This document shows, one piece after another, positions 1 to 7,967 of a stretch of 45,610 nt of DNA (within the stretch, counting starts at the first letter, position 1; each line of letters begins with the position of its first letter). The notes below the pieces were generated by a model. The model was not told where the DNA came from, ran no database searches, and worked only from the letters and a program-made list of their open reading frames with translations. Origin of the DNA: Lachnospiraceae bacterium UBA3866 (GTDB lineage: Bacteria; Bacillota; Clostridia; Lachnospirales; Lachnospiraceae); assembly GCA_002392345.1 (NCBI GenBank), contig DGGU01000008.1, positions 1 to 45,610 of the forward strand, read 5' to 3'. The translations under genes were made by a program, and so were the position numbers.

Positions 1-2
1 CT

Positions 3-53
3 CTAAAAAGTGAGCACTTGAAAAACTTGTTTTTCAAAAGTGCGAACTTTTAG
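3..53. repeat. Imperfect long inverted repeat at left edge
   Basis: The arms at 3-26 and 29-53 pair imperfectly (GCACTTGAAAAAC against GTTTTTCAAAAGTGC, flanked by CTAAAAAGT and ACTTTTAG). No T-run follows, so it does not look like a simple terminator. It lies 106 bp before asnS. It could be part of a dispersed palindromic repeat or of an RNA leader whose 5' part is outside the window. Confidence 0.5.
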
Positions 54-64
54 GGGTTCCAACA

Positions 65-112
65 GGCACCTTAACTCGAAAAAGTAGAAATTTGATACTT
101 TTTCGAGGTGCC
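65..112. repeat. Near-perfect inverted repeat upstream of asnS
   Basis: GGCACC at 65-70 and CTCGAAAAAGTA at 75-86 pair with TACTTTTTCGAG at 96-107 and GTGCC at 108-112, around a 9-nt loop. A TTAA bulge sits in the left arm only. The stem is long, but no T-run follows. The conserved T-box core (AGGGTGGNACCGCG) is not visible here, so I do not call it a T-box leader. Confidence 0.55.
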
Positions 113-158
113 CATAATGTAATTTGCAAAGAAAAACTATCAGTTTTGAGGTATTATA

Positions 159-1553
159 ATGGGAAAAATTGTTGAATTAAAAGAACTTTTTATTAATTAC
201 GAGTCTTATGTAGAGAAAAATATTACTGTAAATGGTTGGATCAGAACTAATCGTGATTCTAAGACATTTGGGTTCATAGTTTTGAGTGATGGAACTATAT
301 TTAGCACACTTCAAGTGGTATATGATGAGAAACTTAGCAATTTTAAAGATATAGCAAAGCTTAATGTGGGCTGTGCAATAACAGTGACTGGAACTCTTAT
401 CTCAACCCCTGAAGCTAAGCAAAAATTCGAATTACACGCCGAAAATATAATATTAGATGGCCCATGTGATGAGACCTATCCACTTCAACCAAAGAAGCAC
501 ACAATGGAGTTTTTAAGAACCATCAATCATCTAAGACCTCGTACCAATACTTTCCAAGCTATATTTAGAGTCCGCTCTCATCTTGCTTATGCACTTCATG
601 ACTTTTTTAACAAAAATAGTTTTGTATATGTCCACACCCCAATAATCACAGGATCAGACTGTGAAGGCGCTGGAGAGATGTTCCAAGTTACAACCTTCGA
701 CCTTGCAAATGTTCCAAAAAACGATAAAGGCTTAGCTGACTTTACTAAAGATTTCTTTGGCAAGCAAACCAATCTCACAGTGAGTGGTCAGTTATATGGT
801 GAGACCTTTGCTCAGGCATTTAAGAAAATATATACATTCGGACCAACATTTAGAGCTGAGAATTCCAATACTGCGAGACACGCAGCAGAGTTTTGGATGA
901 TAGAACCTGAGATGGCATTTACTGATCTTAAGGGCAATATGGAAGTTGCAGAGGCCATGCTAAAATATGTTATAAAATATGTACTTGATAACGACAAAGA
1001 CGAAATGGAGTTCTTCAATAAATTCTTCGACAATGGCCTTATTGATCGTCTCAATAATGTAGTAAGTTCTGAATTTGGAGTTATAACCTATACTGATGCA
1101 GTGAAAGAACTTGAAAAGCACAACGATAAATTTGAATACAAAGTATCTTTTGGTGCAGACCTTCAAACCGAACATGAAAGATATCTCACAGAGCAGATCT
1201 TTAAAAAACCAGTATTTGTCACTGACTATCCAAAAGAGATAAAGGCCTTCTATATGAAACTTAATCCTGACAATAGGACTGTCGCTGCTGTGGACTGTCT
1301 CGTCCCAGGAATAGGTGAAATCATTGGTGGTTCTCAAAGAGAAGACAACTACGATATACTACTTAATCGTATGAAAGAACTAAATCTTAATATAGATGAC
1401 TATAATTTCTATCTTGATTTGAGAAAGTATGGTTCTACTGTGCACTCTGGTTTTGGGCTTGGCTTTGAGAGACTAATCATGTATGTAACTGGTGTTCAAA
1501 ATATCCGTGATGTAATTCCTTATCCAAGAACTGTAAATAACTGTGATTTGTAA
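159..1553 (+). CDS. asnS: Asparaginyl-tRNA synthetase
   Basis: Charges tRNA-Asn with asparagine in the cytoplasm. The 464-residue length is normal for the family. Residues about 15-105 form the OB-fold anticodon-binding domain. The class II catalytic core follows: motif 2 reads FRAENSNTARHAAEFWM, with the SGQLYGE segment just before it typical of AsnS rather than AspS, and motif 3 is GFGLGFERLIMY near residues 431-442. The start is supported by GAGG at 148-151, 7 nt before the ATG. It is the first of three plus-strand genes and ends only 3 bp before the next, so the three may be cotranscribed. No T-box is recognisable in the 158 bp available upstream. Confidence 0.97.
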   Translation: MGKIVELKELFINYESYVEKNITVNGWIRTNRDSKTFGFIVLSDGTIFSTLQVVYDEKLSNFKDIAKLNVGCAITVTGTLISTPEAKQKFELHAENIILDGPCDETYPLQPKKHTMEFLRTINHLRPRTNTFQAIFRVRSHLAYALHDFFNKNSFVYVHTPIITGSDCEGAGEMFQVTTFDLANVPKNDKGLADFTKDFFGKQTNLTVSGQLYGETFAQAFKKIYTFGPTFRAENSNTARHAAEFWMIEPEMAFTDLKGNMEVAEAMLKYVIKYVLDNDKDEMEFFNKFFDNGLIDRLNNVVSSEFGVITYTDAVKELEKHNDKFEYKVSFGADLQTEHERYLTEQIFKKPVFVTDYPKEIKAFYMKLNPDNRTVAAVDCLVPGIGEIIGGSQREDNYDILLNRMKELNLNIDDYNFYLDLRKYGSTVHSGFGLGFERLIMYVTGVQNIRDVIPYPRTVNNCDL

Positions 1554-1556
1554 AAT

Positions 1557-2630
1557 ATGAGATTTATCCATACATCAAATATTCATATTGGCATGTCGCC
1601 TGACCCAGATAAGCCTTGGTCAGAGAGCCGATCAGATGACTTAAAAAAGACATTTGAAGATATTATAAATCTATGTAAAAATGAAAGCATAGATTTATTA
1701 ATGATATCAGGAAATCTATTCAACTATCAGCCAACAACAGAAGACCTAACTTATGTTGATAGACTTTTTAAAACTATACCAGATACTAATGTCTTAATTG
1801 TCGCCGGAAGTAGTGATCACATCAAGTCAAACTCTCCTATCTTAAACTATGTCTTTTCTGACAATGTGCATTATTTTCTAAGCAGTGCCCCTGATACATA
1901 TTATATTAAAGATAAAAAAATATGTATTCATGGTATATCTTGTTTTTCGCTAGAAGACCCATCAACTGTAATTAATTCTATAACATCTGACAATGATAAT
2001 AACACACACATACTCATGTTCCATGGCTCAGACTCAAAGCATCTTCCTTGTGATATTAATAAACTTGCTGAAAAGAACTTTAGCTATGTAGCTCTTGGTT
2101 TAAGTCATAATTTCCAAGAGGTAGTAAGAAATAAGATATATTATTCTGGCAGCCCAGAGCCCCTTGATCAAAACGATGAAGGTAATCATGGAGTCATATA
2201 CGGGGAGATAAGTAATAAAACTCATGAAATCACTAAAATAGAGTTCGTTAAAACAGCGAAACTGTCGTATATACCTATTAAAATCAAAATCAATAGTAAA
2301 ACGAGCGAATCAGATGTGGTAGAGCTCGTTAATAGAGAAGTCCTAAGACAAGGGAATAATAATATATATAAAATCATCCTAGAGGGCATGCGCGATCCTG
2401 ATATAGAATTTGACAGTGACATCTTCAACAAAAGTATTAAAATAGCAAGTTTTGAAGATCAATCAAACCCAAAATATGATTTCATTAAGCTTTCAAGCGA
2501 GCACCCTCAAGACATGATAGGAGCATTCATTCGCAAAATGACTCTTACCAATAACAATCCATCAGACATAGAAAAAAATGCTTTATACTATGGTACACAA
2601 GCACTACTTAAATCGACAGAAAAAGATTAG
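1557..2630 (+). CDS. SbcD/YhaO-like phosphoesterase, putative pseudo-nuclease
   Basis: The protein has 357 residues. Its N-terminal half matches the Mre11/SbcD/YhaO calcineurin-like phosphoesterase fold motif by motif, but most metal ligands are replaced. The DxH motif is N8-I-H10, the GDxxD motif is GNLFN (52-56), GNHD is GSSD (84-87), and the final GHxH is GLSH (181-184). Only H10, H156 and H184 remain of the usual set. The rest of the fold is kept, including a GMSPDPDKPW segment after the first motif. It follows asnS by 3 bp with no clear Shine-Dalgarno and precedes its ATPase partner by 4 bp. By family it would process DNA ends; by residues seen, metal-dependent nuclease activity is doubtful (inference). 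Confidence 0.85.
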   Translation: MRFIHTSNIHIGMSPDPDKPWSESRSDDLKKTFEDIINLCKNESIDLLMISGNLFNYQPTTEDLTYVDRLFKTIPDTNVLIVAGSSDHIKSNSPILNYVFSDNVHYFLSSAPDTYYIKDKKICIHGISCFSLEDPSTVINSITSDNDNNTHILMFHGSDSKHLPCDINKLAEKNFSYVALGLSHNFQEVVRNKIYYSGSPEPLDQNDEGNHGVIYGEISNKTHEITKIEFVKTAKLSYIPIKIKINSKTSESDVVELVNREVLRQGNNNIYKIILEGMRDPDIEFDSDIFNKSIKIASFEDQSNPKYDFIKLSSEHPQDMIGAFIRKMTLTNNNPSDIEKNALYYGTQALLKSTEKD

Positions 2631-2634
2631 ATAG

Positions 2635-4554
2635 ATGATTATAACCTCTCTAAAAATTAGCGCATTTGGCAAATTCATCAATAAAACCATCAACTTCTCT
2701 GATGGGCTTAATATAATATACGGTGAAAACGAAGCTGGAAAATCAACAACACATGCATTTATCAAAGCCATGCTCTTTGGTTTTGACAAAAAAAAGAATA
2801 AAGTCTCTACAGATAGTTATCAAAAATACTATCCATGGGACTCACAAAATAAATATGGTGGCTCTCTAACTTTTATATACGCTAATTGCACTTATGAAAT
2901 CGAAAGGGAATTCAGTATAACAGAACCAAAACTTGAGATTAGAAACCTAAGTGAAGGTGGCATAACTGTAGACGATCCAGATTTATTTTTGAACAAAGTC
3001 TTACACAACATAAGTAGAGATACATTTGATAACACAATAAGCGTCAGACAATTAAAAAGTGCCCAGAACTCATCTATGATTGATGAGCTTCATCAGATTA
3101 TCTCTAATCTTAACACATCTGGTGATATGTCTATTGATACTCTATATGCTTTAAATCTTCTAAGCCACAAAAAAGAAAAGTTGCAACAATCCAAAGATAA
3201 AGAGGCAACTATAATATACAATCGTCAACTTGGCAATATTAGAAACCTTGAAAAAGAACTTTCAAATCAAAAATACGATAATAAGTTGCCTGAACTTATA
3301 TCAAAGAAAAATGCTGATGAAAAGCGCATCAACGCAAATACTAATGAGATAGAAAATCTAAAAAAGATTGTTGCCGATAATAATCTTATATTAAATCAGT
3401 ATGGTTTCAAGGAAAGAAAAGATATAGATGCTCTCTCAAATGAAGCAAGTAAAATCTATCTTGACTATAAGCCAATACTAAAAAATCGCAACTATGCCTT
3501 TAGTTTCATATGCAATGTCTTCTTCATGCTTATAGGAATTGCTATGATAGTTTTTAGTTCTCTTATGCTTGTAGCTACATATCCAAGCCTTGCAAACACA
3601 TTAAGACTTCACGATACAAGGTACTCAATGAACTTTATCACCAATTTTATAGTCAATCTCCCATTTCACCCAATAGTGCTAATAGGGATTCTTATATGTG
3701 TAGGTCTTATACTACTAATCGGCAATATAATTTTATTAATTAATAATATGAAATCAAGATCAGTCTCAACTGAACTTCATGATATACTATCTGATATATT
3801 TACGGAACACATCAATACTGATGAAGTCAGTGAAGAAAATATGCTAAAGTTTAAAAAGCATATAAGGGACATGCGAACTATTGCAAAAACTATAATGGAT
3901 TCTGAAGCTAAAATGATCTCACTTACAGATGAAAACAATGAGTTAATTGAGAGGCAGTCAGAATATGACGAAACCATAAAACTACAACAGAAAATCCAAT
4001 ATGATGTCGAAAGCAAATATACTGAATTAAATAATCTTAGAATTGAAAATAAAAAAATTGAACATATATTAGAAACAAATGATCACATCAATAACGAAAT
4101 TGAAAGCATAAGCCTTGCCATAGAAACCATCAAAAGCCTATCAAACGAAATAAAGGTATCTTTTGGTACTCATTTAAATAACACAGCAAGTAAATACATA
4201 TCTATATTAACTAACAATAAGTATAAAAGCATCAATGTTGATAACTCACTTTCAGTTACAATCAATTATGAAGGTAGATTCATGCCACTTTCTCAAGCAA
4301 GTATCGGGACTATTGACCAGATATATCTTGCTCTTAGACTTGCTATAGCAGATATCATCAATTCTAATGATAATATCTTGCCATTAATATTCGATGATTG
4401 CTTTGCCATGTATGATAATAATAGACTCGAAGCAACATTAAGGTTTTTATCTGGTCTAAATTCTCAGATACTTGTCTTCACTTGTCACACTAGAGAGAAT
4501 GATATAAGCTCCAATAATAGTATTAAGGCCAATTCATTTTGCATAAGTAATTAA
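2635..4554 (+). CDS. SbcC/YhaN-like AAA ATPase with central membrane segments
   Basis: This 639-residue SMC/Rad50-type ATPase has Walker A GENEAGKST (30-38), a Q-loop around Q139 and coiled coil at about 175-260. Two hydrophobic segments at about 287-314 and 346-369 occupy the place where Rad50/SbcC carries a zinc hook. A second coiled coil runs at about 380-500. The signature is SIGTIDQ near 556-562, followed by IYLALRLAIAD, and Walker B is LPLIFDDCF near 582-590. No CxxC hook is present. It is shorter than B. subtilis YhaN. It lies 4 bp after the phosphoesterase gene, the usual pairing for this family. The membrane segments suggest the complex sits on the inner face of the membrane (inference). 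A strong terminator follows. Confidence 0.88.
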   Translation: MIITSLKISAFGKFINKTINFSDGLNIIYGENEAGKSTTHAFIKAMLFGFDKKKNKVSTDSYQKYYPWDSQNKYGGSLTFIYANCTYEIEREFSITEPKLEIRNLSEGGITVDDPDLFLNKVLHNISRDTFDNTISVRQLKSAQNSSMIDELHQIISNLNTSGDMSIDTLYALNLLSHKKEKLQQSKDKEATIIYNRQLGNIRNLEKELSNQKYDNKLPELISKKNADEKRINANTNEIENLKKIVADNNLILNQYGFKERKDIDALSNEASKIYLDYKPILKNRNYAFSFICNVFFMLIGIAMIVFSSLMLVATYPSLANTLRLHDTRYSMNFITNFIVNLPFHPIVLIGILICVGLILLIGNIILLINNMKSRSVSTELHDILSDIFTEHINTDEVSEENMLKFKKHIRDMRTIAKTIMDSEAKMISLTDENNELIERQSEYDETIKLQQKIQYDVESKYTELNNLRIENKKIEHILETNDHINNEIESISLAIETIKSLSNEIKVSFGTHLNNTASKYISILTNNKYKSINVDNSLSVTINYEGRFMPLSQASIGTIDQIYLALRLAIADIINSNDNILPLIFDDCFAMYDNNRLEATLRFLSGLNSQILVFTCHTRENDISSNNSIKANSFCISN

Positions 4555-4578
4555 AAAAAGGAGCATCGCTCCTTTTTT
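4553..4578. terminator. Bidirectional intrinsic terminator
   Basis: GGAGC-ATC-GCTCC (4560-4572) is flanked by A7 on the left and T6 on the right. It can therefore stop both the plus-strand asnS-ATPase transcript and the converging minus-strand transcript. Confidence 0.9.
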
Positions 4579-5158
4579 ATTCTATCATCTCTCCAGTCTC
4601 ATAAGAGAAAAAATAATAATTTCCTCTTTGATCTCGTGCCGGTCCTAAAACCATATATCCATCTTCATCAAAATAATATATCTTTCCATCTACTTTGTAG
4701 AAACCATTTTTTGCAAAATATTCACCGACACTATCAACAATCACCTTCATCTTCATTCTATCTTTAATTGTATCATTAATTAATATATATCTATCAGTAT
4801 CTACATCGGTAATTGACACCGAGTATCTTATACTCGTAACCTCACCAAACTTTTCTAAGATATCAAGCATCTTGGCATCATAGAGTGATTTTACATACTC
4901 TTCATAGGCAGGAATATTACTTCCAACAACAGTATCTTTTGAATATATGTTTTGAGTTGGGTTTCCATTAGTTGATCGTAAAGCATCAGAGATAGTATCT
5001 GAAGGAAGTTTAGCTTCTGCTGTCGGACTAATTATATCAACAATAGGCCTCCCCATCTTATCTGTATCATTGATAGCATAGATATTAAAACTAGAAATGA
5101 TTGTGATCATCACAATGAATAATAATATAATACTAATTTTCAAATTATTATACTTCAT
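4577..5158 (-). CDS. Small exported protein with C-terminal cell-wall-binding-like repeat
   Basis: The 193-residue protein has an N-terminal hydrophobic segment (residues 9-29) preceded by lysines, so it is probably secreted or membrane-anchored. The middle is not recognised. The C-terminus contains GKIYYFDEDGYMVLG followed by RGNYYFFSYETGEM, which resemble one or two choline-binding-type (CW_binding_1) repeats like those in the gene at 42785. The upstream neighbour is hpt, 41 bp away. There is no Shine-Dalgarno. A TATAAT at 5166-5171 lies only 7 nt before the ATG, so the mRNA may be leaderless. The function is unknown; a cell-envelope role is inferred. Confidence 0.75.
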   Translation of the reverse strand: MKYNNLKISIILLFIVMITIISSFNIYAINDTDKMGRPIVDIISPTAEAKLPSDTISDALRSTNGNPTQNIYSKDTVVGSNIPAYEEYVKSLYDAKMLDILEKFGEVTSIRYSVSITDVDTDRYILINDTIKDRMKMKVIVDSVGEYFAKNGFYKVDGKIYYFDEDGYMVLGPARDQRGNYYFFSYETGEMIE

Positions 5159-5171
5159 GCAATATATTATA
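5159..5171 (-). promoter_or_regulatory. Candidate -10 element abutting the 5158 start codon
   Basis: On the minus strand TATAAT (5171-5166) is followed by 7 nt and then the ATG. The expected start site falls at or within 1-2 nt of the start codon. No good -35 element is seen at 16-18 nt, so the call rests on the -10 and the missing Shine-Dalgarno. Confidence 0.4.
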
Positions 5172-5199
5172 TATTAAAATAGTGAAAAATCTATGAACA

Positions 5200-5727
5200 T
5201 TAATCAAAAACTACTTCGCCAATGAACTTAAGTTGTCTAAAATGTTGGTCATAGTCAAGGCCAAATCCTGCTACAAATCTATTTTCAATCTCAAAGCCGA
5301 CATAATCGAGCTTAACCTCTACTGTTCTTCTTGATGGCTTATCAAGTAATGTGCATATCTTTATGCTCTTAGGATTACGAGTACCAAGTAATTCAAGAAG
5401 CTTAGACATTGTCCTACCAGTATCAACGATATCTTCAACTATAAGAACATTTTTGTTTTCAATTGATTCATCTAGATCTTTCAATATCCTGACTATACCA
5501 GATGACTCCGTCTCTCCGCCATAACTTGAAACGCACATATAATCAACCGACATACCTTCATTTTGTATCTGCCACATAAGTGAACATACAAAAGGCATGC
5601 TTCCTTTAAGTATGCCTACAATTAGCAGATCCTCACCCTTATAATCGCGAGAAATCTCAGCACCAAGTTCAGCAATTCTCTCATTGATCTCGTTTTCTGT
5701 TATCATCGGAACAATTTTAAAACTCAT
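5200..5727 (-). CDS. hpt: Hypoxanthine phosphoribosyltransferase
   Basis: Purine salvage enzyme that converts hypoxanthine or guanine plus PRPP to IMP or GMP in the cytoplasm. The 175-residue length is usual. The PRPP-binding motif VEDIVDTG spans residues 97-104, and the flexible-loop segment with SSYGGETESSG lies at about 67-77. The start is supported by AAGGAG 9 nt upstream. The gene overlaps the tilS stop by 4 bp (ATGA), so the two are translationally coupled. The tilS-hpt pair is conserved in Firmicutes, where ftsH often follows; here a small exported protein does. Confidence 0.97.
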   Translation of the reverse strand: MSFKIVPMITENEINERIAELGAEISRDYKGEDLLIVGILKGSMPFVCSLMWQIQNEGMSVDYMCVSSYGGETESSGIVRILKDLDESIENKNVLIVEDIVDTGRTMSKLLELLGTRNPKSIKICTLLDKPSRRTVEVKLDYVGFEIENRFVAGFGLDYDQHFRQLKFIGEVVFD

Positions 5728-6761
5728 TTGTTCTTTCTCCTTTTCATACTTATATTATTAATATTCTTAGTAAAGATAATCTTATCTTTTTTCTTATCAC
5801 ATGTTATATTATACGGCAAGTCAATGTGACCACCTTTTACTTTATCTGTCAATTCTATAATAGATTCTATGTGAACTTTGCCTATATCTTTAACTGTCTT
5901 AACAAGCTTTCTTATTACTATCTTAATCACATAGGATTTAATTAGCTGACTAAGTTCTTGATACTTATATAAATCAAGCACTATTATATCTTTATCTTCA
6001 TCTTTACATACATAATTATACGAGTACTCTGATACAGCATCTATATAACTGTCAATCTCATTAAGCGATTTTGAAAAATCAATTATATGTCCGCATGCAT
6101 TTTCATTAATACTAATAAGCCTTGGTATTATCTCATTCCTAATATAATTTCTTGTGTATGTTATATCATTGTTAGTAGAATCTACAACATATGGTAGGGT
6201 ATAATCTTTAGCATACTTTTCTATGTCTGACTTCTTAGAATAAAGAAACGGCCTTAAAATATAGCCATTGACAATCTTCATTCCAGTTATACCTTTAATG
6301 CCAGTGCCCCTTATGAGATTATGCAGTATTGTCTCAACTTGATCTTGTTCATGATGAGCAACTAAGATATATGTTCTATTCTTCTTACTTAAAGCATCAT
6401 ATAACTTTCTAAATTCATCATATCGCAGTATCCTTGCAGCTTCTTCAAGTGAGATCTTTCTCTTCTTGCTATATGAGATCGCATCTATTTCTTTAGAATA
6501 TAGTTTGATGCCTAATTTATCACAGTAATTCTTCACAAAGTGCATGTCTCTCGTTGCTTCTATGCCCCTTATGCCATGATTGACATGTATCGCAGATAGA
6601 CTATAATCAAATTCACTTTGCAATTTCATGAAGACATCAAGTAAGCACATCGAATCTATACCACCACTAAGTGCTATAACAAGATTATCATTTTTAGTAA
6701 TTAACCTCTCATCAAAGCAATTTGTCACAACATCAGAGATTAATTTATCTTGATAAACCAT
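5724..6761 (-). CDS. tilS: tRNA(Ile)-lysidine synthetase
   Basis: Modifies C34 of the CAU-anticodon tRNA-Ile to lysidine, which makes it read AUA; normally essential. The PP-loop motif SGGIDS is at residues 32-37, followed by HVNHGIRG and the AHHEQDQVETILHNLIRGTG catalytic segment. At 345 residues it is shorter than the E. coli and B. subtilis enzymes and lacks most of the C-terminal substrate-binding domain, as seen in short TilS forms. The start codon overlaps the rpiB stop by 1 bp (TAATG), and the stop overlaps hpt. rpiB-tilS-hpt therefore reads as one translationally coupled operon. Confidence 0.95.
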   Translation of the reverse strand: MVYQDKLISDVVTNCFDERLITKNDNLVIALSGGIDSMCLLDVFMKLQSEFDYSLSAIHVNHGIRGIEATRDMHFVKNYCDKLGIKLYSKEIDAISYSKKRKISLEEAARILRYDEFRKLYDALSKKNRTYILVAHHEQDQVETILHNLIRGTGIKGITGMKIVNGYILRPFLYSKKSDIEKYAKDYTLPYVVDSTNNDITYTRNYIRNEIIPRLISINENACGHIIDFSKSLNEIDSYIDAVSEYSYNYVCKDEDKDIIVLDLYKYQELSQLIKSYVIKIVIRKLVKTVKDIGKVHIESIIELTDKVKGGHIDLPYNITCDKKKDKIIFTKNINNISMKRRKNK

Positions 6762-7213
6762 TATTTATATTTGCCTTCTTCTATATCTTTAATCTTTTCT
6801 ACACGAGCTACATGATGTGCACCTTGAAACTTCGCATCTAGAAATGCCTTCACTATATCTTTCGCTGTCTCAATTCCTATAACTCTCTCGCCGAAGCATA
6901 TGACATTGGCATCATTATGCTCTCTTGACATGCGAGCAGAAAATGGCTCTGAACACGCACAAGCTCTTATACCTTTAACTTTATTGGCAGCTACACTCAT
7001 GCCAATGCCAGTCCCGCATATAAGTATGCCAAGTTCAGCCTCACCACTTGTAATAATACTGCACGCCTTATAAGCGAAGTCCGGATAATCAACATGAGCA
7101 AATTCATCAATTCCTACATTGATAACCTCATATCCAAGGCTCTCCACATACTCTTTAATTTTAAATTTCATGTCTATAGCAGCATGATCATTAGCCATAA
7201 CAATCTTTTTCAT
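6761..7213 (-). CDS. rpiB: Ribose-5-phosphate isomerase B
   Basis: Interconverts ribose-5-phosphate and ribulose-5-phosphate in the pentose phosphate pathway; some RpiB-family members act on other aldoses. It has 150 residues with active-site C66 in LICGTGIGMS and H99 in REHNDAN, the positions used by E. coli RpiB. I chose the ATG at 7213 over the upstream in-frame start at 7243. AAGGGGA lies 4-5 nt before it, the protein then begins MKKIVMANDHAA as the family does, and the longer version would run through a terminator hairpin. That hairpin sits just upstream and leaves no room for a promoter, so expression may depend on read-through from rplA or a promoter inside it. Confidence 0.95.
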   Translation of the reverse strand: MKKIVMANDHAAIDMKFKIKEYVESLGYEVINVGIDEFAHVDYPDFAYKACSIITSGEAELGILICGTGIGMSVAANKVKGIRACACSEPFSARMSREHNDANVICFGERVIGIETAKDIVKAFLDAKFQGAHHVARVEKIKDIEEGKYK

Positions 7214-7225
7214 ATTTCCCCTTAT

Positions 7226-7250
7226 AAAAAAGCGGACATACAATGTCCGC
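7226..7250 (-). terminator. Intrinsic terminator after rplA
   Basis: On the minus strand GCGGACAT-TGT-ATGTCCGC (7250-7232) is followed by T6 (7231-7226). It is 9 bp past the rplA stop and 12 bp before the rpiB start codon. Confidence 0.88.
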
Positions 7251-7258
7251 CGTATAAA

Positions 7259-7957
7259 TTATGCACCATATTTAATTGTGCTTAGTTTCACTCCTGGTCC
7301 CATAGTTGACGATAGTGTGATGCTCTTTAAGTATGTGCCCTTTAATGCTTGTGGTCTTGCCTTAACTATCGCATTCATAAGAGCCTCAAGGTTTTCTTCA
7401 AGTTTGTTCTCATCAAAACTTGCTTTTCCGAGAGGACAGTGTATAAGATTTTGCTTATCAAGTCTATATTCAACCTTACCTGCTTTAAGCTCTCCTATAA
7501 TCTTAGTAACATCAGCAGTTACAGTTCCTGTTTTTGGGTTAGGCATAAGACCCTTAGGTCCCAATATCTTTGCTAATTTTCCTACAGTTCCCATCATATC
7601 TGGTGTAGCAACTACTGCATCAAAGTCGAGCCATCCTTCAGATTGAATCTTAGTGACAAACTCATCAGACCCAACAAAATCAGCACCTGCAGCCTTAGCC
7701 TCATCAGCCTTAGCATCCTTAGCAAATACCAATATCTTAACCTTCTTGCCAGTACCTGCAGGAAGTACAACTGAACCTCTTATCTGTTGCTCAGCATACT
7801 TTGAATCACAGCCTGTCCTTATATGTAATTCGATAGTTTCATCAAATTTTGAGCTAGCATTTTTCTTAACAAGCGCTATAGCTTCTTTTGCATCATAGAG
7901 TTTTCCACGCTCAACGTTTTTAGCTTTCTCTATGTACTTTTTACCTCTTTGTCTCAT
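7259..7957 (-). CDS. rplA: 50S ribosomal protein L1
   Basis: L1 stalk protein that binds 23S rRNA and, in many bacteria, represses its own operon by binding its mRNA. Typical features are the N-terminal MRQRGKKYIEKAK, the TPDMMGTVGKLAKILGPKG segment and the C-terminal LKSITLSSTMGPGVK. The 232-residue length fits the family. The ATG at 7957 is preferred: GGAGG at 7968-7964 is 6 nt away. The adjacent ATG at 7960 is spaced only 3 nt, and the longer frame to 8011 overlaps rplK. The rplK stop codon is part of this Shine-Dalgarno. A terminator follows directly, so rplJ-rplL are not downstream as they often are. Confidence 0.97.
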   Translation of the reverse strand: MRQRGKKYIEKAKNVERGKLYDAKEAIALVKKNASSKFDETIELHIRTGCDSKYAEQQIRGSVVLPAGTGKKVKILVFAKDAKADEAKAAGADFVGSDEFVTKIQSEGWLDFDAVVATPDMMGTVGKLAKILGPKGLMPNPKTGTVTADVTKIIGELKAGKVEYRLDKQNLIHCPLGKASFDENKLEENLEALMNAIVKARPQALKGTYLKSITLSSTMGPGVKLSTIKYGA

Positions 7958-7967
7958 CATCCACCTC

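Noticed and set aside
1..158. T-box riboswitch for asnS
   Set aside because: The conserved antiterminator core and a terminator T-run are not visible; the two hairpins do not fit the T-box layout.
960..1337. 125-residue minus-strand frame inside asnS
   Set aside because: It is an antisense shadow of a clear asnS coding region, with no ribosome site and no recognisable family.
2635..4554. Degenerate ABC signature in the SbcC-like ATPase
   Set aside because: At first LSQAS looked like a broken signature, but the following SIGTIDQ aligns with the family's SxGTxxQ, so the ATPase appears intact.
7226..7262. L10 leader for rplJL after rplA
   Set aside because: The hairpin is a plain terminator and the next gene is rpiB, not rplJ.
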